From Prosthecobacter dejongeii (GTDB taxonomy: Bacteria > Verrucomicrobiota > Verrucomicrobiia > Verrucomicrobiales > Verrucomicrobiaceae): a stretch of 64,000 nt of DNA. This document shows, piece after piece, positions 43,413 through 52,984 of this stretch; position 1 is the first letter of the stretch; the number at the start of each line of letters is the position of its first letter. The stretch lies in NCBI RefSeq assembly GCF_014203045.1, contig NZ_JACHIF010000004.1, positions 166,943 to 230,942 on the forward strand, read 5' to 3'. A program made the position numbers and the translations under genes. The notes beneath the pieces were generated by a model, which was not told the origin of the DNA, did no database searches, and saw only the letters and a list, made by a program, of their open reading frames with translations.

Positions 43413-45614
43413 GTGAACAACCCACCACCGAATCCCCTGGATGCCAGCCTGTCTCTACCTGGGCAGAACCCATCCACGAACCTCAACCGGATTCATGAGA
43501 CTTCGGCGAAATTTCAGCGCTATCGGCTTTTGCTGGCTCGTCGTTGGTGGTTTCTGCTCTTGACTGCTAGCATCGGGGTTTGTGTGGCTGCCTTGCATCT
43601 GATGAACCAACCCGTGAATTACACGTCGTTGGCGAAGCTGGTGGCAGGTGGGCGTATGGTGGCTCAGGGAGATTTGAATTGGCAGGAGACCATGCAGGAT
43701 TTCTACGGCACGATCATTGAAACCTTGGAAAGTGCCGATCTCAAAAAGCGCACGCTGACGCGCGTGCAGGCTTTGCACCCCGATTTAAAAGACTCCGAGG
43801 TGGAAATCAAAGTCAGTCAGACTCGTGGCTCGGCTATCTTCAATGTCTTTGCTATCGGTGCTGAGCAAAAATACACGCAGATTTTCCTGGAGGCTTTACT
43901 GGATGAGTTCGTTTCTTTCCGCCAACAGATCCGTGAGCAGGGATTGGAACGTGCTCTCAATACCTTCACTGAAACTGTGGTGAAAAAGAGCAAAGAGTTG
44001 GAAGATCGTGGAGCCAAACTCGAAGCTTTTCGCAAAGGCAATAACATTGTGACGCTGACGAATGGCAACAATGAAGCTGCCGCTTTTCTGATCAGTCTAA
44101 AGATCAAAAAGAAGTCTCTGGAGACTGAGCTCAATGACATCACCCTGGCACTGCAAGATGTTGACCAAGCGATGATCAATCGTGAGCGCTCTTTGACATC
44201 TGCCCCTGCGAGTGCAGCTCCTACGAGTGCCGCTTCTTCCACAGAAAATGCGACACCGAACGTTGAAACCGCTCAGAATAGCTTGGGGCTCACCTCGGTA
44301 GAGCGTGACTATTTGGAAACTCGCAAAGGCATTTTGAGGCTGGAGAATGAGCGTTTGAAACTCCTGAAATCCTTCAAACCGCAGCATCCCATGGTGGTGG
44401 ATGTAGATGAAAAAATCGAGTTTGAGAAAGGCTTATTGGCCAATTTTCAGGAGGAGATCATCAAAGAGCTTCGTGGTCAGCAGGCAGACCTTGAGCGGCG
44501 TGTGCGTGGCATGGAGCAGCAAATCATTGCTCAGGAAAAAGAAGCTATCGAACTGGGGTCCAAGTTAGCTCAGCATGAACGTTTGGAAGAAGAGTTTAAG
44601 GCCACCAAGCTGGCTCACGATCGCATGTTTGAGCGCGTGCAGGAGTTTCAACAGTTGCAGAATGTGCAGACAGACTATGTGGCAGTTCAGGAGCATGCTT
44701 CCTTGGCGATTAAGGCCAATCCAAAGTGGATTCCACCCCTTAGCATCGGTTTGGTCGTCGGCCTTGTTGCGGGCATTTTGATTCTTCTGATCTTCGACCA
44801 CCTGGATGATCGAATGAATTCCTTCAGTGAATTCCAAGCGCTCTTTCCTGCCGAGGCAGTTTTGGGGCAGGTCCCTGATCAGCGTCAGCGTGGTGATGTG
44901 CAGTTGCTGAAACCCAATGATGAGCGCCATCTCTATGCAGAGGCTTTCCGCAATATCCGTTCTTCCATTCTGTTTAAAAATTGGCAGGGTAAAATGCCAA
45001 AGACGATTTTGGTGACCAGTGCAGTGCCGAATGAGGGGAAAACGACGGTGACTTCTAACTTGGCTGTTACCTTGGCTCTAGGTGGTGCCCGTGTGCTATT
45101 GGCAGACTGTGACTTGCGTCGTGGGGGTGTCAGTGAGCTGTTTAAACTGCCGACCAGCCCTGGCCTCAGTGAGGTGCTGCGTGGCAATCTTCATTGGCGC
45201 GATGCTGTGCAAGAGACTTCCACTCGGAATCTTCATTTGCTAGCACGTGGGGAGGTTTTTGACCAAACTTCTGAAATGCTTCTCTCCAAGAAAGCTGAGG
45301 AAGTGCTTCACGAAATGGGTGCTGAGTACGATTACGTGGTTTTTGATAGCGCCCCGGTTTTGGTGGCTGATGACACTGGAAGCTTTGCTCCCAAGGTGGA
45401 CACCGTGCTATTCGTTGTTCGCATGTCTTCCACCATGGCACGCCTCAGCGGCAAGGCTCTCGACTCACTTTATGAGCGTCAGGTCAATGTGGGCGGGGTC
45501 ATTTTGAATCGAGCCTCTACAAGCCTGAAAGAGTACACTTATTACAACTACGCCAGTTACTATTACACCCCGGCGGCTAAGAAAGAGGTTCCCCAGGCTC
45601 CAGCCAAGGCTTGA
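43413..45614 (+). CDS. Wzc-like chain-length determinant / BY-kinase fusion
   Basis: The protein has 733 residues with a GTG start; no nearby ATG fits better. The first Wzz-type helix lies near residues 43-62, followed by a periplasmic domain with long coiled coil (about 170-420) and a second helix near 445-465. The cytoplasmic tyrosine kinase has Walker A SAVPNEGKTTVTSNLA (about 540), Walker A' VLLADCDLRRGG and Walker B VVFDSAPV. The tail EYTYYNYASYYYT holds seven Tyr for autophosphorylation. Both halves are fused as in proteobacterial Wzc. It controls polysaccharide polymerisation and export. A terminator follows. Confidence 0.94.
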   Translation: MNNPPPNPLDASLSLPGQNPSTNLNRIHETSAKFQRYRLLLARRWWFLLLTASIGVCVAALHLMNQPVNYTSLAKLVAGGRMVAQGDLNWQETMQDFYGTIIETLESADLKKRTLTRVQALHPDLKDSEVEIKVSQTRGSAIFNVFAIGAEQKYTQIFLEALLDEFVSFRQQIREQGLERALNTFTETVVKKSKELEDRGAKLEAFRKGNNIVTLTNGNNEAAAFLISLKIKKKSLETELNDITLALQDVDQAMINRERSLTSAPASAAPTSAASSTENATPNVETAQNSLGLTSVERDYLETRKGILRLENERLKLLKSFKPQHPMVVDVDEKIEFEKGLLANFQEEIIKELRGQQADLERRVRGMEQQIIAQEKEAIELGSKLAQHERLEEEFKATKLAHDRMFERVQEFQQLQNVQTDYVAVQEHASLAIKANPKWIPPLSIGLVVGLVAGILILLIFDHLDDRMNSFSEFQALFPAEAVLGQVPDQRQRGDVQLLKPNDERHLYAEAFRNIRSSILFKNWQGKMPKTILVTSAVPNEGKTTVTSNLAVTLALGGARVLLADCDLRRGGVSELFKLPTSPGLSEVLRGNLHWRDAVQETSTRNLHLLARGEVFDQTSEMLLSKKAEEVLHEMGAEYDYVVFDSAPVLVADDTGSFAPKVDTVLFVVRMSSTMARLSGKALDSLYERQVNVGGVILNRASTSLKEYTYYNYASYYYTPAAKKEVPQAPAKA

Positions 45615-45634
45615 TTGAATATCGAAGAATAAAG

Positions 45635-45673
45635 CCCCCAAAGTTCGAATGAACTTGGGGGTTATTTGTTTTT
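45635..45673 (+). terminator. Terminator of the polysaccharide export operon
   Basis: A stem CCCCC-AA-GTTC/GAAC-TT-GGGGG with one bulged A and a 4-nt loop is followed by TTATTTGTTTTT. It starts 20 nt after the Wzc-like stop. The remaining space up to 45849 shows no gene. Confidence 0.85.
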
Positions 45674-45849
45674 AGAAAGGAGGGGTGGTTGCTCATGACC
45701 CTCGCGAACTCATTGAGTCCTGTTTGCGATCTCTGTGAAAGGGTTAAGAAGCCCTTCTTTGAAGACAATGAGTGCGGATGATCTCAGCGCTTCATGAAGG
45801 CTGGACCCAAGGATGGGGGAATGGATTTTAGGCGAAGATTACGTGACCT

Positions 45850-48800
45850 TTAGTATCGCGTGATGGTCTCGTGGAGATTCAAGACCACGCGACAAAGGCT
45901 CGTCCAAGCAGCCAATTCTGCCTGATGAGACGTTGGGATAGGGCGAAGACCCGTAGCGAGGAGTTTCTGCGCATCTTCAGGGGAGGCTTTGAAGACATCT
46001 CGTTGGCTTTGCAAAAAGCCTAACAAGCTATGCGTTTCCGCAGGTTTGGGGGAACGAGCTAAGGTTCTCAAGAAAATAGTTTCGAGCCGCTCTGAATCAC
46101 TGCCTTGAGTTAAACTTTCTGCCAGCGTCCGAGCGGCTTCAACGAAAGTTGGATCATTAAGTAGGGTCAAAGCCTGCTGCGGAGTGTTGGAGACATTGCG
46201 TGTGGCAGTGCATTCATCGCGGGCAGGCGCGTCAAAATTGGCAAGCATGGGATGTAGAAAGGTTCGCTGCCAATGCATGTAAACACCACGCCGCCACTGC
46301 TGATCATCTGTACTGGCCACGTAATCACGGCTGGGAAACTGAAGGTTTTCATAATAACCGCTTGGCTGGTAGGGTTTCACACTGGGCCCCCCGATGTCTA
46401 GATTGAGCAATCCCGCAGCAAAGAGGGCATTGTCACGTACGAACTCGGCTTCGAGTCGCCGTGGATTTTGGAAGGCTAGAAGGCGGTTGCTCGGATCTAG
46501 GTCTTTCAGTTCTGGCCGGGTGCGGCTATCCTGTAGGTAAGTGTGGCTGGAGACGATGAGACGCATGAGGTGCTGAATGTCCCAGCCGCTGTCTCGAAAC
46601 TCTGCCGCCAGCCAGTCGAGCAGTTCTGGGTGGCTTGGTGTTTCGCCTTGTGCGCCAAGGTCGTCCACAGCCAGGGAGAGACCATTGCCAAAGAATTGCT
46701 TCCAGAGACGATTTACAAAGGTGCGGGCGGTGAGGGGATTCTCAGCCGAGGTCAGCCATTTGGCTAAATCCACACGCGACTGGCGGGTGCTTTTAGGGCG
46801 GTTTCCAGTCAGAAACTGGGGCGGGGCAGGTGGGCAGATTTCGCCCGTTTCGTCCATCCAGTTTCCGCGTGGAAGTCGGCGGATGGTGAGCGGTTCTTTG
46901 ACGGGGACAGTCACCTGAGTCCAGGCTTTGCCCTGATTGCATTCCAAGGTTTGCGTATGAATGTTTTTCCAAACGGCTTTGACCTTGGGGTTTTGCCCTG
47001 ACTGTAGAAGCCAAGTTTGCGCTAGCAGGGCGTCATTGAAGTCGTTCTTTTCTAAAGCAGACAGTAGAGCCTGACTCCAACTTTCCGCTAAAGGACTCGG
47101 GGGCGCGATGCTAGCGATGGAGATGCGCAGACAGCCCGCTGTGTGGTTAGGCAGGTGGATGATGAAGGCTTCTCCCTTCTTGAGATCCACGGGTTCATCC
47201 AGGATCCACACGGATGTCTGCTGAGTTCGGGCTTTTTTCGCGGCAGTCTTCCAACCTGTGGTTACACCAGCTTTTTCGACCGTGCCTGCATAGACGGCTT
47301 CCTTGTGATCAGCATCTGCAAAGAAGACGGGCAGGCTTTTATCTTTGTCCGTGCCTAAGGCGCGATGGCTAAATGCTGGGACGAGCAGCATGCCCTTGGC
47401 CGCTCCGGCTAGCTCAATGCTGTCTTGATGCGCTGAGTTCGGGAGGAGTTCAATCTTCACGGCCGCTATTCGGCCACCTTCAGGTTTTAATGTGATCGTG
47501 GTGTTTTGCGCCACATTAGCCGTGATGAGAAGGGTGCCTTCTGGAGTTTGAGCGATGCTGGACGAATCTACTGGGGGCGCATTCTTTTTCGCTTTTTGAG
47601 CCTTGGCTCCTTTTGAGGCAGGAGGCGATGTCACGGTAGTTGCTGTCAGAGAAGGGATAAACCAGATGTCTTTCTTCCTCGTCAAGGCCGCTAGTGTTTG
47701 CTGCACCCATGGCTTCAATTGCTCTTGAGGGGCGTCGTGGATGGCTTGACGTGCTAGGGCAGCCATCTGTCTTTGGAGTTTGCCCAAACGGCTTTTGAGG
47801 TAAGGGCTATCCACCAAAATTTCAGGCGGGAAGGGGTGTTCATTGCTCCAACCTTTGAGTTCTTCGACTGGGGTATAGCCATAGCTGGCATAGACCCCAA
47901 ATTGCTTTACATCGGCAAAGAAGGCCGACATCGAATAAAAATCCCTTGCTGTGTAGGGATCGAATTTGTGGTCATGGCATTCTGCGCAGCCCAGGGTGGC
48001 CCCCATCCAAGTACCTCCGACCGTCCTCACGCGATCAGCCTGGTATTTGGCTAAGTACTCTTTGGGTTGAGCGCCGCCCTCACGCGTCATCATATTCAGC
48101 CGATTAAAGCCTGTGGCCACGAGTTGTTCGGTCGTGGGATTTGAGAGCAGATCCCCGGCCAGCTGTTCGAGGGTGAATTGATCAAACCTTTTGTTAGAAT
48201 TAAAGGAGTTAATGACGTAGTCGCGGTACGGGAAAATGCGCTGATTTTGATCGCCGTGAAAGCCGACGGTGTCTGCAAAGCGGGCCACATCCAGCCACCA
48301 GGCGGCCCAGCGTTCACCGAAGTGGGGCGATTTCATCAAGCGTGTCGTCCATGTTCTCACAGCAGCTTGAGGATCCGCCTTGAAGGCTTGCTCAAAGGCA
48401 GTCGCTTCTTCCGGTGTAGGGGGGAGGCCGATGAGATCCAGGCTTAGCCTGCGCAAAAGGGTGCGCGCGGAAGCGATGGGGGAAGGGGAGATGTTTCTTT
48501 TAGTCAGAGCATCTTGGATGAATGCATCCACGGGGTGGGCCGTGCCTGTTTCTTGGCGGGCCGCAGGTAGATTAGGCCTAACAAGAGGTGTGTAAGACCA
48601 GTGTGGCTCGTATTCGGCCCCTTGGCGGATCCATTCCGTTAATAATGCTTTTTGGGCTTCAGTCAGCGTTTTCTTAGACTCTGGTGGTGGCATCACGTCA
48701 TCTTCATCATGACTGTGGATGCGCTCCAGAATGCTACTTCCTTCTGGTTTTCCCGGCAGGATGGCCTTCATCTCGATCGCGGCCTCTCGTACATCCAGCC

Positions 48801-48957
48801 GCAGATCAGCCTCGCGGTGATTTTTATCTGGCCCATGGCAGGCGAAGCAGTAGTCCGACAAGATGGGGCGAATATCTCGATTGTACCGCAGTTTTCCCCC
48901 GGACGCAGCTTGGGCAGCGGTGGTAAGAACTAAGAATAAGAGCAACGGGGACTTCAT
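45850..48957 (-). CDS. PVC-type DUF1549/DUF1553 protein with N-terminal cytochrome c (PSCyt1/PSD1)
   Basis: The protein has 1035 residues from the ATG at 48957. A signal peptide (LLLFLVLTTAAQA) is followed by a planctomycete cytochrome c domain with CFACHGPD and the MPPPESKKTLT loop. Next come DUF1549 (YTPLVRPNLPA..., LSLDLIGLPPTPEEA, LGCAECHDHKFDPYTARDFY), a central beta-rich insert (about 440-700) and C-terminal DUF1553 (FVNRLWKQFFGNGL, HPELLDWLA, NVSNTPQQALTLLNDPTFVEAA). Such proteins are typical of PVC bacteria and usually paired with a DUF1501 partner; none is adjacent here. A periplasmic oxidative or polysaccharide-related role is assumed for the family. Confidence 0.93.
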   Translation of the reverse strand: MKSPLLLFLVLTTAAQAASGGKLRYNRDIRPILSDYCFACHGPDKNHREADLRLDVREAAIEMKAILPGKPEGSSILERIHSHDEDDVMPPPESKKTLTEAQKALLTEWIRQGAEYEPHWSYTPLVRPNLPAARQETGTAHPVDAFIQDALTKRNISPSPIASARTLLRRLSLDLIGLPPTPEEATAFEQAFKADPQAAVRTWTTRLMKSPHFGERWAAWWLDVARFADTVGFHGDQNQRIFPYRDYVINSFNSNKRFDQFTLEQLAGDLLSNPTTEQLVATGFNRLNMMTREGGAQPKEYLAKYQADRVRTVGGTWMGATLGCAECHDHKFDPYTARDFYSMSAFFADVKQFGVYASYGYTPVEELKGWSNEHPFPPEILVDSPYLKSRLGKLQRQMAALARQAIHDAPQEQLKPWVQQTLAALTRKKDIWFIPSLTATTVTSPPASKGAKAQKAKKNAPPVDSSSIAQTPEGTLLITANVAQNTTITLKPEGGRIAAVKIELLPNSAHQDSIELAGAAKGMLLVPAFSHRALGTDKDKSLPVFFADADHKEAVYAGTVEKAGVTTGWKTAAKKARTQQTSVWILDEPVDLKKGEAFIIHLPNHTAGCLRISIASIAPPSPLAESWSQALLSALEKNDFNDALLAQTWLLQSGQNPKVKAVWKNIHTQTLECNQGKAWTQVTVPVKEPLTIRRLPRGNWMDETGEICPPAPPQFLTGNRPKSTRQSRVDLAKWLTSAENPLTARTFVNRLWKQFFGNGLSLAVDDLGAQGETPSHPELLDWLAAEFRDSGWDIQHLMRLIVSSHTYLQDSRTRPELKDLDPSNRLLAFQNPRRLEAEFVRDNALFAAGLLNLDIGGPSVKPYQPSGYYENLQFPSRDYVASTDDQQWRRGVYMHWQRTFLHPMLANFDAPARDECTATRNVSNTPQQALTLLNDPTFVEAARTLAESLTQGSDSERLETIFLRTLARSPKPAETHSLLGFLQSQRDVFKASPEDAQKLLATGLRPIPTSHQAELAAWTSLCRVVLNLHETITRY

Positions 48958-49176
48958 GGGCAGGGGCAAATCACAGTATGCAGGAACATACGTGTCTTTG
49001 TCTGCATGGATTTCGCGCTGGCATGGTGATCACTGCTTAAAGGCATGGGTAATTAGCGGATGTGTTCCTTTGCTGGTTGTCATGCAAAGTTCATGAAATA
49101 ACGGATTTTTAACAAAGGGTGAATACTTCCAGGCCGAGAGAGGTCTATGCAGAAGTAACCAACCCCTTTCCCCCCC

Positions 49177-50892
49177 ATGAAAAATTTCACTTCTTCTTCC
49201 GTTCTGGAAACCTTGGAGTCCCGACTGGCTCCTGCTGGTCTAGTGACGCTCAACCTCACGGCGGCGGGTGCCTTGACTGTAACGGGGGATGTGGATCACA
49301 ATGATTTTGTCATTACGGAATCCGGTGATCAATGGACCATCTCAGCTTTGACGGATGGCGCCACGGCGACTCGATTCAGTCTCAATGGAGGGGCTGAGGC
49401 CACTTCGCTGACCTTTGATGCTCCGCTTTCCGTCAAAGCTGTTTTAGGAGCTGGCGATGATGAAATGATCCTCGATGGTGTTTTGCTTCCTGGCACACTG
49501 AATGTGAATACCGGAGATGGAGACGACATCCTCGATCTGACCTCTACGACACTTGGCGGCACGGTAACGGTGCTCATGGGCAATGGGGGGGATTATTTCA
49601 CCGCAGGTGGGGATCTTTTTTTTGGAAAGGGGCTGAGTGTGAACCTGGGCAATGGAGCAAATACTTTTGAGGTGAACGCAACTGCGCTGACCTCCAATGG
49701 TAACATTTCAGCCCTGGCGGGTGGCACAGCTTTTGAAGGGCAAGAATTTTTGTTCAAAACGGGTATCGGCCAAGTGAATGGGGCTCTGACCCTGCGGACG
49801 ACGACCAACAGCTTCACTGATTTTGAAATTGGTGATTCGCTGACAGATTCTTTGACTGTGACCAAGGCCATGACATTGCAGTCCCTGGCGGGGACTGACA
49901 ATGTCACCCTGCGGGGAGATTTGAATGTGGGCGGGTTGCTGGCCCTGCGGGTGGGGAATGGCACAAACACCGTCATCACGACGAATCTAGATGAACTTGC
50001 CTCCCGGGGCTTCACCTACACGGGGGGGACTGGCACGGACGACTTTTTGCTGGAAGCGCGAGAAGTGATCATTGAGGGGAATTTTGCTTTCAGCGCTGGC
50101 GCAGGCACCAATAAGCTGGACATCTTTACTTCGGAATACTTCGGTGCCTCAGGTGCTCTGACTTACACGGGGGGCATCGGCCAAGACGACCTGATCCTCG
50201 ACGGTCCTGAAGTTTACGTAGGCGGCATCGTCACCATGAATGCCTCCAGCGGGACCAACTCTTTTGGCCTGAATGCTTTGGCGGCCAGTGTGGGGGGCGT
50301 CCGTTACACCGGTGGCACGGGTGAGGATATCGTGGACATCGGCCAGTTCGAGGGCGACTCCAATCTCATCACTGTGCGTGGATCTGTGAGCATCAGCACT
50401 GGGGCGGGGGATTCAGAGGTGATGGTGCGCAATGGTGACATCTATGGCAACCTCAGTGTGATCACCACCGCTGGACTCGGTTTTGTGGATACCGTCCAGT
50501 TTCTGGAAAGTGATTTCCGTGGGAATGTCTCCGTCAGTCTGCGTGGTAATGCGGACAGTGATGTGTTCGTTCGCGACAGCATCTTTGATCGCAATGTGAC
50601 CGTGGCGACGGGCAATGGGGTGGACTACGTGCAGTTTGATACGGATACGGAAGTGTCCTCCATTTACAGCGTGTTTGACGGTTACGTCCGGGTGCTCTTG
50701 GGAAATGGCGATGACGTTTTCCTCGCCGGAGCCAATCCTTCCGTTGAGACTGTGGGGAACGACTTCAATAGCTACATTGATGTGGATGGAGGTGCCGGTT
50801 ATGACATTGCCTACTTCATGGACAGTGTGGCTTACAACAATGCCTTCAATGGCCCGCTTCCTTGGACCTACCGGGTAGAAGACTATGCGTGA
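49177..50892 (+). CDS. Beta-helical surface protein with N-terminal LESRLAPA motif
   Basis: The protein has 571 residues. The N-terminus SSVLETLESRLAPAG matches the LE.LE.R..PA motif (LEPR-like) that PVC bacteria carry at the start of many exported proteins, in place of a classical signal. The rest is a long series of beta-helix-like turns of about 20-40 residues rich in G-N/D-G (for example VLGAGDDEMILDG and NTGDGDDILDLTST), recalling calcium-binding or parallel-beta-helix surface proteins. It ends without a visible anchor. It is monocistronic and followed by a terminator. Confidence 0.82.
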   Translation: MKNFTSSSVLETLESRLAPAGLVTLNLTAAGALTVTGDVDHNDFVITESGDQWTISALTDGATATRFSLNGGAEATSLTFDAPLSVKAVLGAGDDEMILDGVLLPGTLNVNTGDGDDILDLTSTTLGGTVTVLMGNGGDYFTAGGDLFFGKGLSVNLGNGANTFEVNATALTSNGNISALAGGTAFEGQEFLFKTGIGQVNGALTLRTTTNSFTDFEIGDSLTDSLTVTKAMTLQSLAGTDNVTLRGDLNVGGLLALRVGNGTNTVITTNLDELASRGFTYTGGTGTDDFLLEAREVIIEGNFAFSAGAGTNKLDIFTSEYFGASGALTYTGGIGQDDLILDGPEVYVGGIVTMNASSGTNSFGLNALAASVGGVRYTGGTGEDIVDIGQFEGDSNLITVRGSVSISTGAGDSEVMVRNGDIYGNLSVITTAGLGFVDTVQFLESDFRGNVSVSLRGNADSDVFVRDSIFDRNVTVATGNGVDYVQFDTDTEVSSIYSVFDGYVRVLLGNGDDVFLAGANPSVETVGNDFNSYIDVDGGAGYDIAYFMDSVAYNNAFNGPLPWTYRVEDYA

Positions 50893-50940
50893 TCGGGTAA
50901 CAAGTGAGCTGATTCTACACTTAGCCTGAATTGCCTAACA

Positions 50941-50974
50941 AAAAAGTCTTCGGCATCACTGCCGAAGACTTTTT
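50941..50974 (+). terminator. Bidirectional terminator between the surface protein and DUF6807 genes
   Basis: A perfect 15-bp stem AAAAAGTCTTCGGCA/TGCCGAAGACTTTTT has a TCAC loop. The A/T flanks give U-tracts on both strands, so it can end the plus-strand surface protein gene and the convergent minus-strand gene. Confidence 0.95.
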
Positions 50975-51009
50975 ATTTTGAACTTGGTTAGACCGTTCGA
51001 TCAAAGGTC

Positions 51010-52002
51010 TCAGGGCTCCTTGGCATAATCCGCGTAGGCTTCAGCGATCTTTGCGGCTTTCTCATCCCCTAGGTGGAAGATGAAGCGATGACGCAGAGTG
51101 AGCTTTTCACCTTTCTTCAAGGTCAAAGCTCCGCTTTCAGACTTCGGGTCCAGGGACTGAAGGCCGAAGGGATTGGCGGTGAAAAGACCGTAGGTGCGGA
51201 CGTGCCATGGGGTGGGGTGGCGAAAGCTTTTGGGGTGATTCAGCATGGCGACGCCCACGTGCTTGCCGTCCACGATGCCGTGGTAGTCGCACCAGGTGGC
51301 ACGCTTCGCCCAGGCGTCAGCGTCGGTCTGGCCTTCGCTGTTGATGATCTTGCCGGTGCCACGCTCTTTCTTTTCCTTTTCCACGGCCATGTTAGTCGGC
51401 ACGCGAATGCTGAGGCCAGAGTCCTTTTTGTCATCCACCAGGGTGTCGCCTTCAGTGGCGATGAGATCAATGTCCACATCAATCAGACGGGTGTCATTGA
51501 CGACTTTGAAGGTGTGGCGGCGCACTTCTTCGAGGGTCTTTTTGCCGGAGGCATCAACATAGTCGGCCACGGTCGTGAAGGCTGCTGTCTCGCCTGCCTG
51601 GATGTCTTTGAGCTCGCGATGTTTGATAGCACCCAGGTGCTTCACGCGCTCTTCGGACTTCGCGTTGGGTTTGTCGCCAAAGGTCGCGCGTTCAGCCCAG
51701 GTATCGTATCCGCCGATGTTTTCATGGCCAAAGCACAGGCCGCGATGGTGAGGGTGGTCATGCTGCTCACCTTCCACCGTCTTCATAGGGTAGGCGCGGG
51801 TCATGGTCTGGCCGCCTGGGCCAATGATGGGCCAGAGGTAGGGTTTATTCGCCTGATCCACGACGTATTCGGTGAAAAATTCACCGTCAATTTTCACCAC
51901 AGCCCCGCCAGTGGCGGTTTTTTCCACCGTGAAGGTGGCGGCTGCAGCAGTGAATGAAAAGGTGCCAAGAAGGATGGCGGAAAGCAAGGGCGTGAACTTC
52001 AT
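51010..52002 (-). CDS. Secreted DUF6807 (PmoA-family) protein
   Basis: The protein has 330 residues from the ATG at 52002; the longer start at 52065 adds residues before a clean signal peptide (MKFTPLLSAILLGTFSFTAAA). The DUF6807 hallmarks are YLWPIIGPGGQTMTR, HDHPHHRGLCFGH, WCDYHG and HPTPWHVRTYGLFTANPFG. The His-rich HDHPHHRG segment probably lines a sugar-binding or metal site. Members are named PmoA by old association but are not methane monooxygenase; they occur in polysaccharide-use loci of PVC bacteria. It is periplasmic and divergent from ftsY, 136 bp apart. Confidence 0.88.
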   Translation of the reverse strand: MKFTPLLSAILLGTFSFTAAAATFTVEKTATGGAVVKIDGEFFTEYVVDQANKPYLWPIIGPGGQTMTRAYPMKTVEGEQHDHPHHRGLCFGHENIGGYDTWAERATFGDKPNAKSEERVKHLGAIKHRELKDIQAGETAAFTTVADYVDASGKKTLEEVRRHTFKVVNDTRLIDVDIDLIATEGDTLVDDKKDSGLSIRVPTNMAVEKEKKERGTGKIINSEGQTDADAWAKRATWCDYHGIVDGKHVGVAMLNHPKSFRHPTPWHVRTYGLFTANPFGLQSLDPKSESGALTLKKGEKLTLRHRFIFHLGDEKAAKIAEAYADYAKEP

Positions 52003-52138
52003 GATGGAGGGTGAAACAAGGGCATACAACAACGCCGCTGCAACGTGTATTCTTCCGGTCGGCATTCATCATTCCGTGATGGCATCCTCGCTAAAATGGA
52101 GTAAGCAGACGGCCCCTTTTCCTCTCTTACTTCCCATT

Positions 52139-52984
52139 ATGGCCGGATTCTTTAAATCTCTCCTTCAGCGCTTCACCAAACCCGACATTGACTGGGATGA
52201 ACTGGAGGCGGCCCTCATCACTGGAGATCTCGGGCCGAAGTTATCCATGCAGATCGTGGATGACCTGAAGGCTCAAAGCCGTAAATTGCATGGCGCAGAC
52301 ATTGTGCAGGTAGCGCGCGAGCACATCCGCAAAATCTTGCCTGAAAAGGCTGAGACACTGACGCCTCTGGACGGTAAACCCAAGGTGGTCCTGGTGATCG
52401 GGGTGAATGGCACTGGAAAGACCACCTCCACGGCCAAACTGGCCCATCTTCTCCATAAAGGCGGAAAAAAGGTGGTGCTAGCCGCAGCAGATACTTTCCG
52501 CGCAGCCGCCGTGGAGCAGCTGGAAGTCTGGTCTCAGCGCCTAAACATCCCCATGGTGAAAGGGCCGCCAAATGGTGATCCCGCCTCTGTTTGTTTTGAG
52601 GCGTATGACCTCGCCAGTCGCACTCAGGCGGACTTCCTGCTATGTGACACGGCGGGCCGCTTACACAACAAGCACAACCTCATGGAAGAGCTGAAAAAGA
52701 TCCACCGCATCCTGGGGCGTAAAGACAGCACCTCTCCCCACGAAGTTCTTTTGGTGGTGGATGCCACCACGGGGGCCAATGCCCTCCAGCAGGCACGCGA
52801 GTTTCACAAGATCATCCCACTGACGGGCGTCATCGTCACCAAGCTGGATGGCAGTGGTAAAGGCGGCATTTTAGTGACCATCCAGCAGGAGCTGGGGGTG
52901 CCCACCCGCTACATCGGCCTGGGTGAAAAAGTGGAGGAATTTCAGCCCTTCAACAGTCAACGTTTCGTCGAGGAACTGCTATGA
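52139..52984 (+). CDS. ftsY: FtsY, signal recognition particle receptor
   Basis: The protein has 281 residues from the ATG at 52139; an in-frame start far upstream (51872) would overlap the divergent gene. It contains the NG core only: an N domain (residues about 1-75) and a GTPase with GVNGTGKTTSTAKLA (P-loop), DTFRAAAVEQL, DTAGRLHNKHNLMEEL and TKLDGSGKGG. The acidic A domain of E. coli FtsY is absent, as in many other phyla, so membrane contact must use the N-terminal helix. It docks ribosome-nascent chain-SRP complexes; the SRP RNA gene is at 25499-25592. The stop overlaps the tadA start by 4 bp. Confidence 0.96.
   Translation: MAGFFKSLLQRFTKPDIDWDELEAALITGDLGPKLSMQIVDDLKAQSRKLHGADIVQVAREHIRKILPEKAETLTPLDGKPKVVLVIGVNGTGKTTSTAKLAHLLHKGGKKVVLAAADTFRAAAVEQLEVWSQRLNIPMVKGPPNGDPASVCFEAYDLASRTQADFLLCDTAGRLHNKHNLMEELKKIHRILGRKDSTSPHEVLLVVDATTGANALQQAREFHKIIPLTGVIVTKLDGSGKGGILVTIQQELGVPTRYIGLGEKVEEFQPFNSQRFVEELL

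Noticed and set aside
51872-52138. N-terminal extension of FtsY that might be the acidic A domain
   Set aside because: The extension is antisense to the divergent DUF6807 gene, is not acidic, and has no FtsY-like features.
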